In this document: positions 46,043 through 54,518 of the stretch, one piece after another | Layout of the letters: each line of letters opens with the position of its first letter | Numbering within the stretch: position 1 is the stretch's first letter | Assembly (NCBI GenBank): GCA_947504205.1 | Contig: CANNGL010000002.1 | Coordinates: 62,001 to 126,000, forward strand | Length of the DNA: 64,000 bases | Reading direction: 5' to 3' | From: an uncultured Litoreibacter sp. | GTDB taxonomy: Bacteria > Pseudomonadota > Alphaproteobacteria > Rhodobacterales > Rhodobacteraceae | Position numbers and translations under genes: made by a program | Notes under the pieces: generated by a model | The model's database searches: none | Told to the model about the DNA's origin: nothing | The model's input: only the letters and a program-made list of their open reading frames with translations

Positions 46043-46836
46043 GAAAACGCTCCCTCATCCCGATCCTGTACATCGCCTTTTTGATGCTGCCGATCTACTG
46101 GCTCGTTGCGATGTCCTTCAAGACAACGAACGAAATCCTCTCGGGGTTCTCGTTGTTCCCACAGACCTTCACACTGGACAATTATCGGACGATCTTCACC
46201 GACCCGAGCTGGTACTGGGGCTATATCAACTCCATTATCTATGTGTCGCTGAATACCGTGATCTCGGTGGCAGTTGCCCTGCCCGCAGCATATGCATTTT
46301 CGAGGTATCGGTTTCTTGGGGACAAGCAACTGTTCTTCTGGCTGCTGACCAACCGTATGGCACCGGCGGCCGTTTTCGCCCTGCCCTTCTTCCAGCTATA
46401 TTCAGCCGTGGGTTTGTTCGACACGCATATTGCTGTGGCCCTGGCACATTGCCTTTTCAACATTCCCTTGGCGGTTTGGATTCTGGAGGGCTTCATGTCT
46501 GGCATCCCGAAAGAACTGGACGAAACTGCTTATGTAGACGGTTATTCCTTCCCCAGATTTTTCACCAAAATCTTCCTGCCCAATATCAACGCGGGCGTTG
46601 GTGTGGCGGCGTTCTTCTGTTTCATGTTCTCCTGGGTCGAACTGTTGTTGGCGAAAACGCTTACTGCGGTGGAGGCCAAGCCCATCGCGGCCACAATGAC
46701 CAAGACCGCTTCAAGCGCCGGCTATGAATTGGGACTGCTTGCGGCTGCCGGGACACTAACGATCATTCCGGGAGCCATCGTGATCTATTTCGTACGCAAC
46801 TACATCGCCAAGGGCTTCGCCCTGGGGAGGGTCTGA
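46039..46836 (+). CDS. glpQ: Glycerol ABC transporter permease GlpQ-like
   Basis: A 265-residue permease of the MalG type with six membrane segments (first ILYIAFLMLPIYWLVAM). The EAA loop is LDETAYVDGYSFPRFFTKIFLP around residues 155-176. It starts by an ATGA overlap with the preceding permease gene and ends in an overlap with the small membrane protein gene. Confidence 0.85.
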   Translation: MRKRSLIPILYIAFLMLPIYWLVAMSFKTTNEILSGFSLFPQTFTLDNYRTIFTDPSWYWGYINSIIYVSLNTVISVAVALPAAYAFSRYRFLGDKQLFFWLLTNRMAPAAVFALPFFQLYSAVGLFDTHIAVALAHCLFNIPLAVWILEGFMSGIPKELDETAYVDGYSFPRFFTKIFLPNINAGVGVAAFFCFMFSWVELLLAKTLTAVEAKPIAATMTKTASSAGYELGLLAAAGTLTIIPGAIVIYFVRNYIAKGFALGRV

Positions 46837-47234
46837 TGTTTAGAACACTGGCGGTATTTTTGATGTCGACGACTGCCTCATGGGCGCAAGGGTGGGGCAA
46901 TGTCGCGAAAGAGCCCGAGGAGAAAGGCTTTTCCTGGACTGACCCGCTCTGGCCCGACTTCTGGATGGCGTGGACACCGGCGACCTTGTTGGTGTTTGTG
47001 GGAATTTTCTCGGCTATGGGGATCATCACCGTGCTGGAGATCAGTCGATGGCGCGACGGTCTTGAAAGGCCGGGTATCCTTGGATTAACCACGACCCTTG
47101 GCGATCGCCTTTTTATTTCGCTTCTTGGCTCCGCTTGGATTTTCATCGCGTGGCTGGGGGTTTTCGGAACGCCTTTGTGGATTCCGCTTGGCATTGCCAT
47201 CCTTTGGGGCGTTTTTTGTTTCTGGAAAGTTTGA
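46836..47234 (+). CDS. glpU: DUF2160-type small membrane protein (GlpU-like)
   Basis: A 132-residue membrane protein. The N-terminus MFRTLAVFLMSTTASWA resembles a signal or first helix; then come membrane segments at about 45-67 (WTPATLLVFVGIFSAMGIITVL) and near 88-130 (LFISLLGSAWIFIAWLGVFG, WIPLGIAILWGVFCFW). Size, position as last gene of the operon and the pattern fit the DUF2160 component seen in glycerol importers. Its role in transport is not established. It overlaps glpQ by one base. Confidence 0.75.
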   Translation: MFRTLAVFLMSTTASWAQGWGNVAKEPEEKGFSWTDPLWPDFWMAWTPATLLVFVGIFSAMGIITVLEISRWRDGLERPGILGLTTTLGDRLFISLLGSAWIFIAWLGVFGTPLWIPLGIAILWGVFCFWKV

Positions 47235-47310
47235 AAAATGAATTGGCGACTGTTCGCGGTTGTCGCTAGACTATTTATCAGCCGACAGACCTCGGGACTT
47301 ATGTGGACAC

Positions 47311-47709
47311 ATGGTGCAACAACGTAAAAAACCTAAGCTACTGACTGAGGTGGAGCTGGAATTCATGACAGCTCTTTGGGATTTGGAAGAAGGCAGCGTC
47401 AGAGATGTGCTCTCACAGCTCGCTCCGGAACGCGGTCTCGCTTACACATCAGCGGCGACGATCTTGCGGATCCTTGATGAAAAGGGATTTGTCACAAGCA
47501 GGAAAAAAGGGAAAACCCTTATCTATAAGCCAGAATTGGCAAAGGACGCCTATCAGACGCGTTCTCTTCAGAACCTATCGGCAAAGCTCTTTGACAACAC
47601 ACCCGCCACGCTTGTGGCGCGCCTTGTTGATGATGCGGGACTGTCGCAGGAGAGCCTAGAGGAAATTCGAGCGCTACTGGATAGGAGATTGAGGGATGCC
47701 TCAGGTTAG
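47311..47709 (+). CDS. BlaI/MecI family repressor
   Basis: A 132-residue winged-helix repressor: LLTEVELEFMTALWDLEEGSVRDVL, then AYTSAATILRILDEKGFVTSRKKGKTLIYKP, a near-canonical BlaI domain, followed by the dimerisation helix. ATG 47311 is selected because the family begins here; in-frame sequence reaches back to 47260. Repressors of this kind are inactivated by an M56 protease, and the M56 gene starts 14 bases before this gene stops. An inverted repeat ATGTG-GA-CACAT overlaps the start region. No beta-lactamase lies nearby. Confidence 0.88.
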   Translation: MVQQRKKPKLLTEVELEFMTALWDLEEGSVRDVLSQLAPERGLAYTSAATILRILDEKGFVTSRKKGKTLIYKPELAKDAYQTRSLQNLSAKLFDNTPATLVARLVDDAGLSQESLEEIRALLDRRLRDASG

Positions 47710-48832
47710 ACCGCTCATAGACGCCTATATAGACGCCAATATCATTTTGATGATCGCCTTTTTGGCGTGGTGCGTTGCGCGCGCGATCTTTAAGAAAACA
47801 TCCCTGAAACATGACTACGGTCTCCAGCTTCGACTATCTGAAGGCTTTATGCTTGCAGCCGTTATCAGCCCTCTGGTGGCGCTCGGTCTAACACGCGGCA
47901 TTGACGCGCTGGTGCCCGGCCAATCATTGAATGTCGCAGATATCGCCATCTCACAGTTTCTGAACGGCCGGCTGAGTATGGATGCTGTGCAATTCGAAAC
48001 CATACTAAGCCTGCGGCAGGACGCTGTGATAGAACTGGCCTATCTCGATGGCGGCTTGGCTCAGGCGGTTGTTGCGCTGTTCATCGCAGGCGTAGCTTTT
48101 TATTTTGGCAAGGCATTTATCGGCGCGTGGTCTGTGCGCTCGGTCATCAACAACAGCTACATCTGGCGCCGTTTCGGCCGCCTGGATCTGCGCCTAAGCG
48201 ACACGATCCGCGTGCCGTTCTCAACGCGAGGTCTCTGGCGGCGACATATCGTATTGCCGTCGGCGATATTGACGGAGCCTGCGAGCCTGAAGATTGCTCT
48301 GGCCCACGAGCTCCAGCATATGCGCCGAAATGATACGGAGTGGGAGCTGGCGCTGGTTTTCCTCGAACCACTGTTTTTCTGGAATCCTGCTTTCCGGATT
48401 TGGCGCCAGAACATCGCTTTGCTGCGCGAATTGAGCTGTGATCAAATGGTAATCAAACGCCGTCAAGTGAACCCTCATGCCTACGCCAATTGTTTGCTGT
48501 CTATGTGCAAGCGCAGTTTCCTCGGGCGCGGCTCTGTCTCGCTCGTGACGCCTGCGGTCCCATTCTTTCAGCTTGGAACCGGCGCGCATGGTCGACGTAA
48601 CTTGCAGGCGTTGCGTCAACGCGTACTGGCCATTTCGGCACCCAATCCAAATCTGAAGACATCGAAGCTGCTTTTTTGGGTTCCGTTGGTCACTGCCAGC
48701 CTTGTTATTGGCGCCAGCGCTTCGGCCATTCAAAGACCTGCTGACTGGAGCCATGATCGACTGATGCTATCGACGGTCGTTAATCTTGAGCGCCTTGAAT
48801 CGCTCAATACGTCGCTTATTCGCAGTTGGTAG
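47696..48832 (+). CDS. M56 family membrane metallopeptidase (BlaR1-like without sensor domain)
   Basis: A 378-residue protein with three N-terminal membrane helices (about 14-32, 50-67, 120-142), a cytoplasmic zinc-protease domain with HELQH at 204-208 and the downstream ELSCD (245-249), and a fourth helix at about 326-346. BlaR1 and MecR1 carry a penicillin-binding domain after the last helix; here only about 30 residues follow, so the signal must be sensed by another protein or by the membrane part. It presumably cleaves or inactivates the BlaI-like repressor encoded just upstream. Confidence 0.87.
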   Translation: MPQVRPLIDAYIDANIILMIAFLAWCVARAIFKKTSLKHDYGLQLRLSEGFMLAAVISPLVALGLTRGIDALVPGQSLNVADIAISQFLNGRLSMDAVQFETILSLRQDAVIELAYLDGGLAQAVVALFIAGVAFYFGKAFIGAWSVRSVINNSYIWRRFGRLDLRLSDTIRVPFSTRGLWRRHIVLPSAILTEPASLKIALAHELQHMRRNDTEWELALVFLEPLFFWNPAFRIWRQNIALLRELSCDQMVIKRRQVNPHAYANCLLSMCKRSFLGRGSVSLVTPAVPFFQLGTGAHGRRNLQALRQRVLAISAPNPNLKTSKLLFWVPLVTASLVIGASASAIQRPADWSHDRLMLSTVVNLERLESLNTSLIRSW

Positions 48833-49002
48833 GCACGAAAGCCCAAGTTTTTAAGCGAATCTGAACATGAATGATAAATGAACGCAGCGTTCCCAATGCG
48901 TTTAACCAGAATCAGGCATAAGTGTGTCAACGGTCGATCGGAAGCTCCGCAAAGACCACGCAGACACCACGCCCTCCAGTGGTCAGAACGAAGGGAAAGC
49001 AA

Positions 49003-49191
49003 TTGAACGGTACGCTCGCACATAAAGCAGCAGTGGGACGCCTTCTGGCGATCCAGGCCGCCGATGTGCAGCAGGTGGGGTCCAAGCCTGTCACCGTTCA
49101 ACTGCAATCCCCATCCAAGAAAGAATTTCCCTCCATCGAAAGTGTGTTGGCCGCTTTCGATCGCAGCGCCCCTCTGATCAACGCTGCTTAG
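49003..49191 (+). CDS. Small protein of unknown function, TTG start proposed
   Basis: A 62-residue protein if translation starts at TTG 49003, which has AAGGGA eight bases upstream. In-frame sequence runs back to an ATG at 48922 that lacks a ribosome site and would add a low-complexity Pro/Arg-rich segment. The protein starts with GTLAHKAAVGRLLAIQAADV and ends ESVLAAFDRSAPLINAA, with no Cys and no membrane segment. A strong terminator follows after 33 bases, so it is a separate short transcription unit or the tail of the BlaI-M56 unit. The family is not recognised. The 170 bases upstream hold no other gene. Confidence 0.5.
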   Translation: MNGTLAHKAAVGRLLAIQAADVQQVGSKPVTVQLQSPSKKEFPSIESVLAAFDRSAPLINAA

Positions 49192-49224
49192 TTACGACAC
49201 ACACGCCACAACACACCAAACTCA

Positions 49225-49256
49225 GGGTCGCTTCTCGAAGCGACCCTTTTTTCTTT
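49225..49256 (+). terminator. Intrinsic terminator
   Basis: GGGTCGCTT and AAGCGACCC form a perfect 9-bp stem (49225-49246) with a CTCG tetraloop followed by TTTTTTCTTTT. It ends the BlaI-M56-small protein unit. Confidence 0.93.
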
Positions 49257-49312
49257 TCTGAACCGATCGTTCATCCTGCATTCACGTCGAACCTGTTAAG
49301 CCTGTTTCCAAC

Positions 49313-49765
49313 ATGAAAAAATACTGCCAAATAGCACTTGCCTCACTACTGGCCCTCACGACGTCTGCGTCGGCCGATACAGTCGTGCATGGCACTGCGG
49401 GCAGTGACACCTCGGTTTCCAGCGCCACAGTCATTAATCTAAGAGATGCAATGACCAACGTCGCAAATATGCTCGACGGCCAAACGCTTGATGCGCGCGT
49501 TATCGAAACCGACCAAGTCTATTACAAAATTCTCGTCAAGACGTCCAAAGGACGGCTTGTCAGTGTCCTCCTCGATGCCCACTCAGGCAAACAGGTTCCA
49601 ACCAAGTCGACTGCTCAAAAAGACCTCCTACTTGTAGCAGCACCCCCCTCTGAAACTACCTCTGTCACGGCTGCATTGAACGATGTGCTTGTAAATGCCG
49701 AAACGACCGCAAGTTACGCAAATGCGCCTGGTCCACGCAGGATTGATGGCAAAGGAAAAGACTAA
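49313..49765 (+). CDS. Secreted PepSY-like protein
   Basis: A 150-residue protein with a Sec signal peptide (MKKYCQIALASLLALTTSASA, about 21 residues). The mature part has the PepSY-like pattern: a helix (LRDAMTNVANMLDGQTLDARVIE), then YYKILVKTSKGRLVSVLLDAHSGKQV. PepSY proteins are often found beside PhoPQ-like two-component systems and may modulate envelope proteases. The response regulator gene starts 44 bases later, so cotranscription is likely. The fold assignment is by pattern only. Confidence 0.65.
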   Translation: MKKYCQIALASLLALTTSASADTVVHGTAGSDTSVSSATVINLRDAMTNVANMLDGQTLDARVIETDQVYYKILVKTSKGRLVSVLLDAHSGKQVPTKSTAQKDLLLVAAPPSETTSVTAALNDVLVNAETTASYANAPGPRRIDGKGKD

Positions 49766-49809
49766 AAGCAGCCATATTTTCTCCAAATTCGGAGACTAGC
49801 CATCGCACC

Positions 49810-50469
49810 ATGAGAATACTCTTGGTGGAAGATGAAGTTGCGATCTGCGAGCAAGTCTCACGGCTGTTGAGGGCCGAGGGACGTGTTGTTGATGTCGCCC
49901 ATGATGGCGAGGAGGCCTACTTCCTCGGCTCAACCGAACCCTATGACATGATCATCCTCGATTTGGGACTGCCTAAACGGGATGGCGTCTCGATCCTGAA
50001 AGACTGGCGGGCAGAGGGTGTGGACACGCCCGTCCTGATCCTGACAGCACGCGACGGATGGTCGGACCGTGTGGATGGGCTCGACGCAGGCGCCGACGAC
50101 TACATGACCAAGCCATTTCACATGCCGGAACTTGCAGCGCGCGTACGTGCGATGCTGCGCCGCCGTACTGGACAAACCAATCCGATCTTCGAGAAGAACG
50201 ACCTGGCCTTTGATACTAGAAACGGCCGCGCAACATTCGGCGGCGTACCAGTTGATCTGACGTCGCAGGAGGTCGCCGTTTTGTCGTATCTCGTGCACAA
50301 CAATGGGCGATTGATCTCTCGAACCGAATTGTCAGAACACATCTATGAATATGATGGCGACCGCGACTCAAACACTATCGCGGTTTTCGTGGCGCGTTTA
50401 CGCAAGAAATTGGGAAGTGATCTCATCCAGACCATACGCGGTCGTGGGTATATGATCGACGCGGCCTGA
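49810..50469 (+). CDS. OmpR/PhoB-type response regulator
   Basis: A 219-residue regulator. The receiver domain has acidic residues at 7-9 (VEDE), the phosphorylatable Asp51 in IILDLGLPKRDG, and Lys101 in YMTKPF. The C-terminal winged helix (about 125-219) shows LTSQEVAVLSYLVHNNGRLISRTELSEHIY and NTIAVFVARLRKKLG with TIRGRGYMID. It overlaps the kinase gene by one base (TGATG). By context it resembles PhoP-like regulators for envelope conditions. Confidence 0.95.
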   Translation: MRILLVEDEVAICEQVSRLLRAEGRVVDVAHDGEEAYFLGSTEPYDMIILDLGLPKRDGVSILKDWRAEGVDTPVLILTARDGWSDRVDGLDAGADDYMTKPFHMPELAARVRAMLRRRTGQTNPIFEKNDLAFDTRNGRATFGGVPVDLTSQEVAVLSYLVHNNGRLISRTELSEHIYEYDGDRDSNTIAVFVARLRKKLGSDLIQTIRGRGYMIDAA

Positions 50470-51821
50470 TGCTGTCGCTCCGTAGACGCGCAATCCTCGG
50501 AGGCGCTGTTACGCTGGTCCTGTCCATCGTGATCGGCATGTTCGCCTTGTCGTCCTTCATTGATGGAAAAACACTTGAGCGTTTTGATAGCGGCCTGAAT
50601 GACCGTCACACACAGCTTGTCGTTGCTCTCTCGACCAGCGAAGGGAACCCAACCCGGCTCAAAGCCAGCTTATTCGACCCAGCCTATAGCACTCCACTCT
50701 CCGGCAGATATTGGCAGGTCATGGGACCAAATGGCCAAATCTACACATCGGGCTCGCTCATTGATCAGACGATCCAAATCGTCGGCGCTCCGGTCGGGCA
50801 AGTCCTCGATATCACCTCCGCGCAAGGTCCCTACGGAGTCGCTGTTCGCGCAGCGCATCAACGCATCATTCTAGAGGGCGGCCAGATCTGGAACGTGATC
50901 GTCGCCAACGATATCGCACAACTCAACGCAGAGCGCGAACGCACCCTACGCAGTTTGCTTCTCGCCTTTGCCCTCATCGGCATGCTGGCCCTTGCTGGTT
51001 CAATCTTGCAAACAACCGCAATCTTGCAACCCATCGAGAAACTGCGCCGCGACGTTGCAAATCGGTGGGACCGCAACGAGGATCTTTCGCCCACAGATTA
51101 TCCCGAAGAGGTTTCGCCCCTTGTGGAGGATATCAACGAACTTCTGGCGCGAAATCATGAGATCGTTGCGCGCGCCCGACGCCAAACCGCAGACCTTGCC
51201 CATGCTTTGAAAACACCGTCGGCAATACTAAGGAACGAATTAAGCACCCTTGTCGGTGACGCCGACAAAATTCAATCCGCGACAGATGCTCTGGACCGCC
51301 TCGATGCGCAGTTGGGTCGCTCACTGGCGCGTATGCGCGCCGCCAATAGCGCAGCGTCCATAAATCACAGAACCGACCTGTCAGCCTCTATTGCCCGGTT
51401 TGTCCGTCTATTCGGCAAACTCGCTGAGCGGGACGGCAAAACGATCGAAAGCCGCGTGACGGATGGCCTTCATGTCCCCCTCGACAAACAGGATATTGAA
51501 GAAGTGTTGGGCAACATCTTAGACAACGCTTTGAAGCATTGCGCATCAAAAGTGCGGATAAGTGCTGCGACGACCGAAAACGTGGTGTCGATACAAATTG
51601 AAGATGACGGACCCGGCATCCCTCAAACTGCGCAGCGTGAAGCCCTACGCGCAGGCGGGCGGCTCGACCAGTCCAAGCCCGGTACAGGTCTGGGTTTAGC
51701 TATCGCCGTCGATCTACTGCACGCTTATGGTGGCGAGCTTGACCTCGCTTCGTCCGATGATCTGGGCGGCCTTGCCGTGCTGATCAAAGTTCCAGCGAAT
51801 ATGGGTTTGAAAGTCGCTTAG
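50469..51821 (+). CDS. Sensor histidine kinase (PhoQ-like)
   Basis: A 450-residue membrane kinase. The first helix is at about 10-28 and the second at 163-183, with a periplasmic sensor domain between (about 30-160). The phospho-acceptor is His245 in QTADLAHALKTPSAIL. ATP-binding boxes are visible: EEVLGNILDNALKH (N), IEDDGPGIP (G1) and GTGLGLAI (G2). It is paired with the response regulator just before it. Its stop shares bases with the stop of the convergent tartrate dehydratase-like gene. Confidence 0.94.
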   Translation: MLSLRRRAILGGAVTLVLSIVIGMFALSSFIDGKTLERFDSGLNDRHTQLVVALSTSEGNPTRLKASLFDPAYSTPLSGRYWQVMGPNGQIYTSGSLIDQTIQIVGAPVGQVLDITSAQGPYGVAVRAAHQRIILEGGQIWNVIVANDIAQLNAERERTLRSLLLAFALIGMLALAGSILQTTAILQPIEKLRRDVANRWDRNEDLSPTDYPEEVSPLVEDINELLARNHEIVARARRQTADLAHALKTPSAILRNELSTLVGDADKIQSATDALDRLDAQLGRSLARMRAANSAASINHRTDLSASIARFVRLFGKLAERDGKTIESRVTDGLHVPLDKQDIEEVLGNILDNALKHCASKVRISAATTENVVSIQIEDDGPGIPQTAQREALRAGGRLDQSKPGTGLGLAIAVDLLHAYGGELDLASSDDLGGLAVLIKVPANMGLKVA

Positions 51822-52486
51822 CCGATCAGTTCGTCACCGCGATCATCTGTTTCGCCAAAACGCTTGAGAACCGCGGGCTTCGTCCCCTCGTAAACGCGAG
51901 CCAAATTTTCGGAAATTCTTTCGTTTTCGCGCTCAAACAAGCATTCGCCCTGTAAGTTAGACGCAACGATGAAGGGTCCCATCTTGTTACATCGGATGAC
52001 CCACATGGCTTGCGCCAGACCAAGTTCATCCCGCCAATGCACCGCTTCGACGTTCTCGACGCCCCGACCCAGCAACGCGCCCGTACCGTATCCGACCGTC
52101 GACAGATAGATTGCACCGTTGGGCACAAAGTAGTCCTTGTAGTCTTTCGACGACATGCCACCTTTGCCGATGATCAGCTTGGCTCCAGTTTTTGCAATCC
52201 ATTCAGGTAACCATTTGGCAAACCGGAAAGAGGCTGTCGCGGTGACCGCGCCCATGTCGAAGGAGCCATCTTCCCGAATGGCGGCAGCTGGAGAGCAATG
52301 AAAATTAGCAGCGCTCTGGCTCGGCAGTTCCATTGGGATATTCGCCTGCTCCTCGAGCGCGCGCATGTAGACACCCTCGCGCGCGGTATACATCAGGCCA
52401 TCGAGATAGACGATATCGCCCAGCTTCAACTCGGCGATGGCATCAGATGTCGGCGTGGTCGACAGGCGTATCTGGCGCGGCTTCAT
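51818..52486 (-). CDS. Class I fumarase/tartrate dehydratase-like beta subunit
   Basis: A 222-residue protein matching the C-terminal half of class I fumarase, split as in TtdB. Visible patterns are LKLGDIVYLDGLMYTAREG, FHCSPAA, AKLIIGKGGMSSKDY and YLSTVGYGTGALL. With the alpha subunit it should hydrate a fumarate-type double bond. It is the last gene of the overlapping seven-gene cassette and convergent with the kinase gene, with stops at 51818-51821 sharing bases. The specific substrate (fumarate, mesaconate or tartrate-like) is not readable. Confidence 0.86.
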   Translation of the reverse strand: MKPRQIRLSTTPTSDAIAELKLGDIVYLDGLMYTAREGVYMRALEEQANIPMELPSQSAANFHCSPAAAIREDGSFDMGAVTATASFRFAKWLPEWIAKTGAKLIIGKGGMSSKDYKDYFVPNGAIYLSTVGYGTGALLGRGVENVEAVHWRDELGLAQAMWVIRCNKMGPFIVASNLQGECLFERENERISENLARVYEGTKPAVLKRFGETDDRGDELIG

Positions 52487-53439
52487 TCTGCGGCCTCCTT
52501 GACTTCATTCCAAGCGACCGTGTCGCGTCGTTGAAACGGAGTGAACCAATCTGGATCGGTACGATATTCGACCCGGCCGTCGGCAAACAGGCGGGCTACA
52601 GCGCGCCGGGATGACAAGCAGAATGCGTGGACGGACATCTGCATTCCGCCAGTATGGCAGTAGCCGACTTCAATATTGCAATCGATCACCATGTTTTTGC
52701 CGACAAAACCCATCGCGCCCATACCAATCGAGTTTCCAAGCGTTTTGAATTCGTCTTCCAGCTCGGCGATGCGAGGATCAGGGTTTCGCGACCCGACAAC
52801 GCGCAGAGTCGAGGCCCGTTTACCCAGAACCATGCAGGTATCTTTTGAGCCTCCCAAGCCGATACCGATGATAGCTGGCTGGCAAGCAAGACCACGTTTA
52901 CCAAAGGCCACAAGCGTATCGAGATAAAATCGCTTTATCCCCTCGATACCGTCGGAGGGAAACAACATGCGATAATCTGTTCCAAACAACCCGCCCTTAT
53001 GGACCGTAATAAGATCGATCCAATCTCCTTCGGGTTCGAACCCGTATTCGATTTCAGGTGCGCCAATACCCACATTGTTGTCATGGTCCGTGCGCCACAG
53101 GGGATGTACCCGATTGGGTCGCAGCGGCACGCCGTTGGTGGCATTTGCGGTGGCGCGTCTAAGAGCGGTTTCAAGCGCGACCGGACCCCCTTCGATCGTC
53201 GCGTCATTTGCTATTTTGACATACCAACGCGGGACCCCAGTATCGCCGCACATAGCGCGTCGATCTTCTTTCGCGGCTTCGTAATTCTCTAACATGGCCT
53301 GAAGCACAAAAGAGCTGAGATCCCCGTCCTCAGTCTCCGCGGCGGTTTTCAAACCAGCGAGATAATCATCGGGTATCTCGATCGCCGCTTTAGCCATCAG
53401 AGCTTCAGCGGTAGATTGGATGAGGTCGATAGAAATCAA
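52483..53439 (-). CDS. Class I fumarase/tartrate dehydratase-like alpha subunit
   Basis: A 318-residue subunit with the three candidate cluster-ligand cysteines of the family: Cys64 in MCGDTG, Cys186 in LACQPAIIGIGLGG and Cys274 in SVHAFCLSSRRA, matching the order known from TtdA and class I fumarases for a labile [4Fe-4S] cluster. It overlaps the beta gene and the upstream DAO gene by four bases each. The pair is separate from a normal class I fumarase, which is one chain. Confidence 0.87.
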   Translation of the reverse strand: MISIDLIQSTAEALMAKAAIEIPDDYLAGLKTAAETEDGDLSSFVLQAMLENYEAAKEDRRAMCGDTGVPRWYVKIANDATIEGGPVALETALRRATANATNGVPLRPNRVHPLWRTDHDNNVGIGAPEIEYGFEPEGDWIDLITVHKGGLFGTDYRMLFPSDGIEGIKRFYLDTLVAFGKRGLACQPAIIGIGLGGSKDTCMVLGKRASTLRVVGSRNPDPRIAELEDEFKTLGNSIGMGAMGFVGKNMVIDCNIEVGYCHTGGMQMSVHAFCLSSRRAVARLFADGRVEYRTDPDWFTPFQRRDTVAWNEVKEAAE

Positions 53440-54518
53440 AACGCGCCCCTTTCCTGTTGCACTATCATATCTCGGTTAAGGTCGTAGCGCGACCAGTCTG
53501 ACGATACGGTATCGCCGCCGAAGAACTCGCCGATCAAAGGTGCCAAAGTTACGCCGCTATGGGTAACAGCAACAGATAGTCCTGCGATACCGGGGACGGC
53601 TCCGATCAACGGGTATCCATCGCGGGGGATGTGCCTGCTGCGCCGGACGACCTGCTCCACTTCCAACTGCGGGAGCCCTGGGAACATCCGCTGAATTTCG
53701 TCTATGGCTGTCTCAACGGCGAGATCAGCGGCATCCTTAGCGGTTTTGGCGAGCGAGCTTGCAATCATAAATCGACCCGATGCGTCCTGCCAGAAATCCA
53801 ATGACGGGCTCGCAAAAATCGGTAATGCCACACGCTTGGTGAGTTTTGTTTGGATCAAGACGCCGGGGCTAGCCCGAACGGACAGATCAACATTGAAGGG
53901 CTTGAGCAAGTCTGCCGATCCAAGTCCGGCAGCCACGATGACCCGATCAGTCGTCAGCTTCTTTCCATCGGACAGAACCACGCCGGCTATACGCCCCGCC
54001 TCGGTTAGCATGGTCGCAACATGCCCCTTCTGGAACACGGCGCCCTGACTTATGGCGGCGTCACGAAACCACTTTACCAAACTCGCGGGATTACCCGCGC
54101 CTTCGCCCTTTACATACAGCGCAACCTCAGGGGGACTGGCGAAATCGGCTACGGAATTTTTGAATTCACTCTGTCCGAGCAGGCTGACCTCCAACCCCAA
54201 ATCTCGAAGAAAGTCCGCGTGGGCCTCATGGCCCTTGTTCTGAGTGCCCCAAATCAGGGTGCCTGGAAAGGTGGCCGGAAGCGACGGGTGATCATTGGCC
54301 AAGTTGTGCCATGCTCTGAGGGACTTGGATCGAAGCCGAGCGTAGTCGGGATCTGACGTCGATGAGACATTGATCCAGGCCAGCGAACCCAAAGAAGTTT
54401 GAGTCGACGCATCAGCGCTGTCGATGCAGGTAACGACGTGACCATTTGCTGCGAGTTGGCGCGTGATCGCTACCCCCACGATACCAGCACCGACTACCAA
54501 GGTATGCCCAGTGGTCAC
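53436..54518 (-). CDS. DAO family FAD-dependent oxidoreductase
   Basis: A 360-residue flavoprotein with the N-terminal dinucleotide motif VGAGIVGVAITRQLAANG and the DAO-type end (YPLIGAVPGIAGLSVAVTHSGVTLAPLIG). It is of the type that oxidises secondary or D-amino acids or 2-hydroxy acids, with no clue to substrate. It overlaps the SdhA-like gene upstream and the fumarase-alpha gene downstream by four bases, so it is probably made in the same stoichiometric programme and works on the same pathway. Confidence 0.85.
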   Translation of the reverse strand: MTTGHTLVVGAGIVGVAITRQLAANGHVVTCIDSADASTQTSLGSLAWINVSSTSDPDYARLRSKSLRAWHNLANDHPSLPATFPGTLIWGTQNKGHEAHADFLRDLGLEVSLLGQSEFKNSVADFASPPEVALYVKGEGAGNPASLVKWFRDAAISQGAVFQKGHVATMLTEAGRIAGVVLSDGKKLTTDRVIVAAGLGSADLLKPFNVDLSVRASPGVLIQTKLTKRVALPIFASPSLDFWQDASGRFMIASSLAKTAKDAADLAVETAIDEIQRMFPGLPQLEVEQVVRRSRHIPRDGYPLIGAVPGIAGLSVAVTHSGVTLAPLIGEFFGGDTVSSDWSRYDLNRDMIVQQERGAF

